Positions 62,822 to 64,000 of a DNA stretch of 64,000 bases are shown piece by piece (position 1 is the first letter of the stretch; every line of letters begins with the position of its first letter). The position numbers and the translations under genes were made by a program. The notes beneath the pieces were generated by a model. It made no database searches and had not been told where the DNA came from. It saw nothing but the letters and a program-made list of their open reading frames with translations. The stretch is from JADCRZ01 sp031399065 (GTDB lineage Bacteria; Bacteroidota; Bacteroidia; Chitinophagales; Chitinophagaceae), in contig JANNOM010000111.1 in assembly GCA_031399065.1 (NCBI GenBank), positions 1-64,000 of the forward strand. Direction: 5' to 3'.

Positions 62822-64000
62822 TTATTTCCCCGCATTGGAGTTTATATCCGACTCAATATTAGGAATGGGAATCACCAGCGTTGGGCTTTTCCAATCCAAT
62901 GGTGTTACACCCGTTCTGTCACCGGGAGGAATGGGTAGACCGATTGCCTGTAGATAGTACAGCCGGTCATCTTCAAAAATCAGTTCCCGCATCCTTTCCT
63001 GGTGTATCATATTCACCGTTAAGTCGGCGGCCAGTACTGTTGACAATCCTGCCCGCTGCCGCACTGTATTCAAGTCGGAAGCGGCGGCATTTCTGTCGCC
63101 CTGGGTAAATGAAATATAGGCACGGGTAAGATATAATTCTGCTGACCGCATAAAGGGAATACTGAATAACAAATTGCTGCCAACCGTATTCCTGTTTAAT
63201 TTATTACACCAAACATAGGTACGGGTATATGCGGTAAACTCAGTGCGTGGATCGTATCCGGCAGGTATAGCCCTCCACAACTGCGCCAGCCTTTTATCGG
63301 TACTGCTGATAGTAAAGTTATTGGCGGTCGGTTGCACACCCGGCGGTGTTCCGGAAGGCAGATTAGTAATGGTTAACGAATTGGCAGACCAGCCTACCTC
63401 ATTCAAAAAGGCATCGCTTGCGGAAATCAATCTGCCGCCGTTTATTGTGTTACTACCCCTGTTGGTAAATCCAAACATATAGCCAATGGGCGAAGACTTC
63501 CACTGTTGCTGTGCGGTACTGTATTGCACGTATTGCCAAACCACTTCATTTCCTTTTGCTGCCAGGCCAGTCTTGTTGAAAGCTTCAATCGGATCCTGGT
63601 TTAGTAAAAATCTATTGGAATTTAAAACGGAGTCTGAAAATTGTTTTGCTTTCGGTAGATCTTTCATTTGAAAATAAACACGGGCCAGTAAAAAATGAGC
63701 GGCAGACCGGTTTGCCCGATCCTGGTACTCGAGTGGATCAATACCCGCGCGGTAAGCAGATGGCAATAAGGTAGCAGCCCTGTTCAAGTCGGCTAAAATT
63801 TGATCATAAACCTGTTGAACGGTTGCCCGCTCCGGATTGGGAAATGGTTCTTTGGATGGATCCGTTTTCAGTATGATGGATTTAGACGTGTTGTCTGCTC
63901 CATAGGGAAGGCCATGCATACGCACCATTGTAAAATGTATCCAGGCCCTCAGGAAAAGTGCTTCGCCAACGATCCTGTCTGTCCAAAGCGAGCCGTACTG
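62822..64000 (-). CDS. RagB/SusD family outer-membrane glycan-binding protein, N-terminus beyond window
   Basis: The frame is open to the window edge; 392 residues of the C-terminal part are visible, beginning QYGSLWTDRIVGEALFLRAW. The SusD pattern is clear: AEALFLRAW-type helix, the TPR-like YDQILADLNRAATLLPS, HFLLARVYFQMKD, and the C-terminal LNTVRQRAG, IHQERMRELIFEDDRLYYLQAIGL. SusD proteins sit as lipoproteins on SusC channels and capture glycans at the surface. A SusC gene is expected just upstream beyond 64000. It opens the polysaccharide utilisation locus that continues down to 49987. Confidence 0.93.
   Translation of the reverse strand, partial: QYGSLWTDRIVGEALFLRAWIHFTMVRMHGLPYGADNTSKSIILKTDPSKEPFPNPERATVQQVYDQILADLNRAATLLPSAYRAGIDPLEYQDRANRSAAHFLLARVYFQMKDLPKAKQFSDSVLNSNRFLLNQDPIEAFNKTGLAAKGNEVVWQYVQYSTAQQQWKSSPIGYMFGFTNRGSNTINGGRLISASDAFLNEVGWSANSLTITNLPSGTPPGVQPTANNFTISSTDKRLAQLWRAIPAGYDPRTEFTAYTRTYVWCNKLNRNTVGSNLLFSIPFMRSAELYLTRAYISFTQGDRNAAASDLNTVRQRAGLSTVLAADLTVNMIHQERMRELIFEDDRLYYLQAIGLPIPPGDRTGVTPLDWKSPTLVIPIPNIESDINSNAGK

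Noticed and set aside
1..64000. CRISPR arrays, tRNA or rRNA genes, complete insertion sequences, prophage
   Set aside because: No repeat-spacer pattern, no tRNA-like cloverleaf and no transposase or integrase frame was recognised while reading the window.

Overview
The window looks like a chromosomal segment of a Bacteroidota bacterium, most likely of the family Chitinophagaceae or a close relative. The grounds are a SusD-type glycan-binding protein, a type IX secretion C-terminal sorting domain, many secreted glycan-active enzymes, a FadR-type GntR regulator, YHS, DM13, DUF4846 and PmoA-like proteins, and weak Shine-Dalgarno use. No rRNA, tRNA, CRISPR array, phage or complete insertion sequence was recognised. 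Family-level functions come from reading motifs, not from database searches.

Layout. (1) 1-11.3 kb, minus strand: a long catabolic cluster with a secreted GH105-like hydrolase, a LamG/YesU-like protein, two aldo/keto reductases, a BASS transporter, a xylose-isomerase-like epimerase, a nucleoside-hydrolase-like protein, a creatininase-family hydrolase, a jelly-roll protein and a GH10 xylanase running off the left edge. Its head carries two tandem TTGGT-N2-ACCAA palindromes next to a FadR-type GntR gene. A second tandem GntR copy has two in-frame stops. (2) 13.2-16.4 kb, plus strand: a compact operon of YHS protein, outer-membrane barrel, DM13 lipoprotein, second YHS protein, ECF sigma factor and zinc-finger anti-sigma-like protein. 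(3) 16.4-21.8 kb, minus strand: a secreted alpha/alpha-toroid protein, a scar made of two gene remnants, an L-fuconolactonase-like amidohydrolase, and an overlapping DoxX-DinB-NRDE operon. (4) 22-32.6 kb: mostly plus-strand single genes (lipase, PmoA-like, DUF4846, ExbD), a gluconate kinase/permease pair and a glycine-rich type IX-secreted protein.

(5) 32.7-36 kb: a CBM6 protein, an SGNH lipoprotein, a 55-residue secreted peptide and an intrinsic terminator with no evident ORF behind it. (6) 36-41.6 kb: a 1700-residue DUF4132/DUF5724-type protein with a small partner gene. (7) 41.8-45.5 kb: SnoaL, SDR and SRPBCC genes, an AraC regulator and an NmrA-like reductase. (8) 45.7-48.6 kb: a retinal-phototrophy cassette of DTE-type rhodopsin, Blh beta-carotene cleavage enzyme, fasciclin protein and stand-alone LytTR regulator. 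A direct repeat with a 21-22 bp period lies upstream of the rhodopsin. (9) 50-64 kb, minus strand: a polysaccharide utilisation locus running SusD (N-terminus beyond the window), heparinase-like lyase, mutarotase-like protein, two GH42-family proteins, an agarase/GH50-like hydrolase, a truncated GH10 remnant, SDR, mannonate dehydratase (UxuA) and SMP-30 lactonase. Its targets are probably glycans containing galactose and uronic acid.

The genes fit a soil or freshwater degrader that takes apart plant or algal glycans, with an auxiliary light-driven proton pump. Several remnants (GntR copy, AKR plus lyase tail, GH10 stub) show that the catabolic loci are being remodelled.
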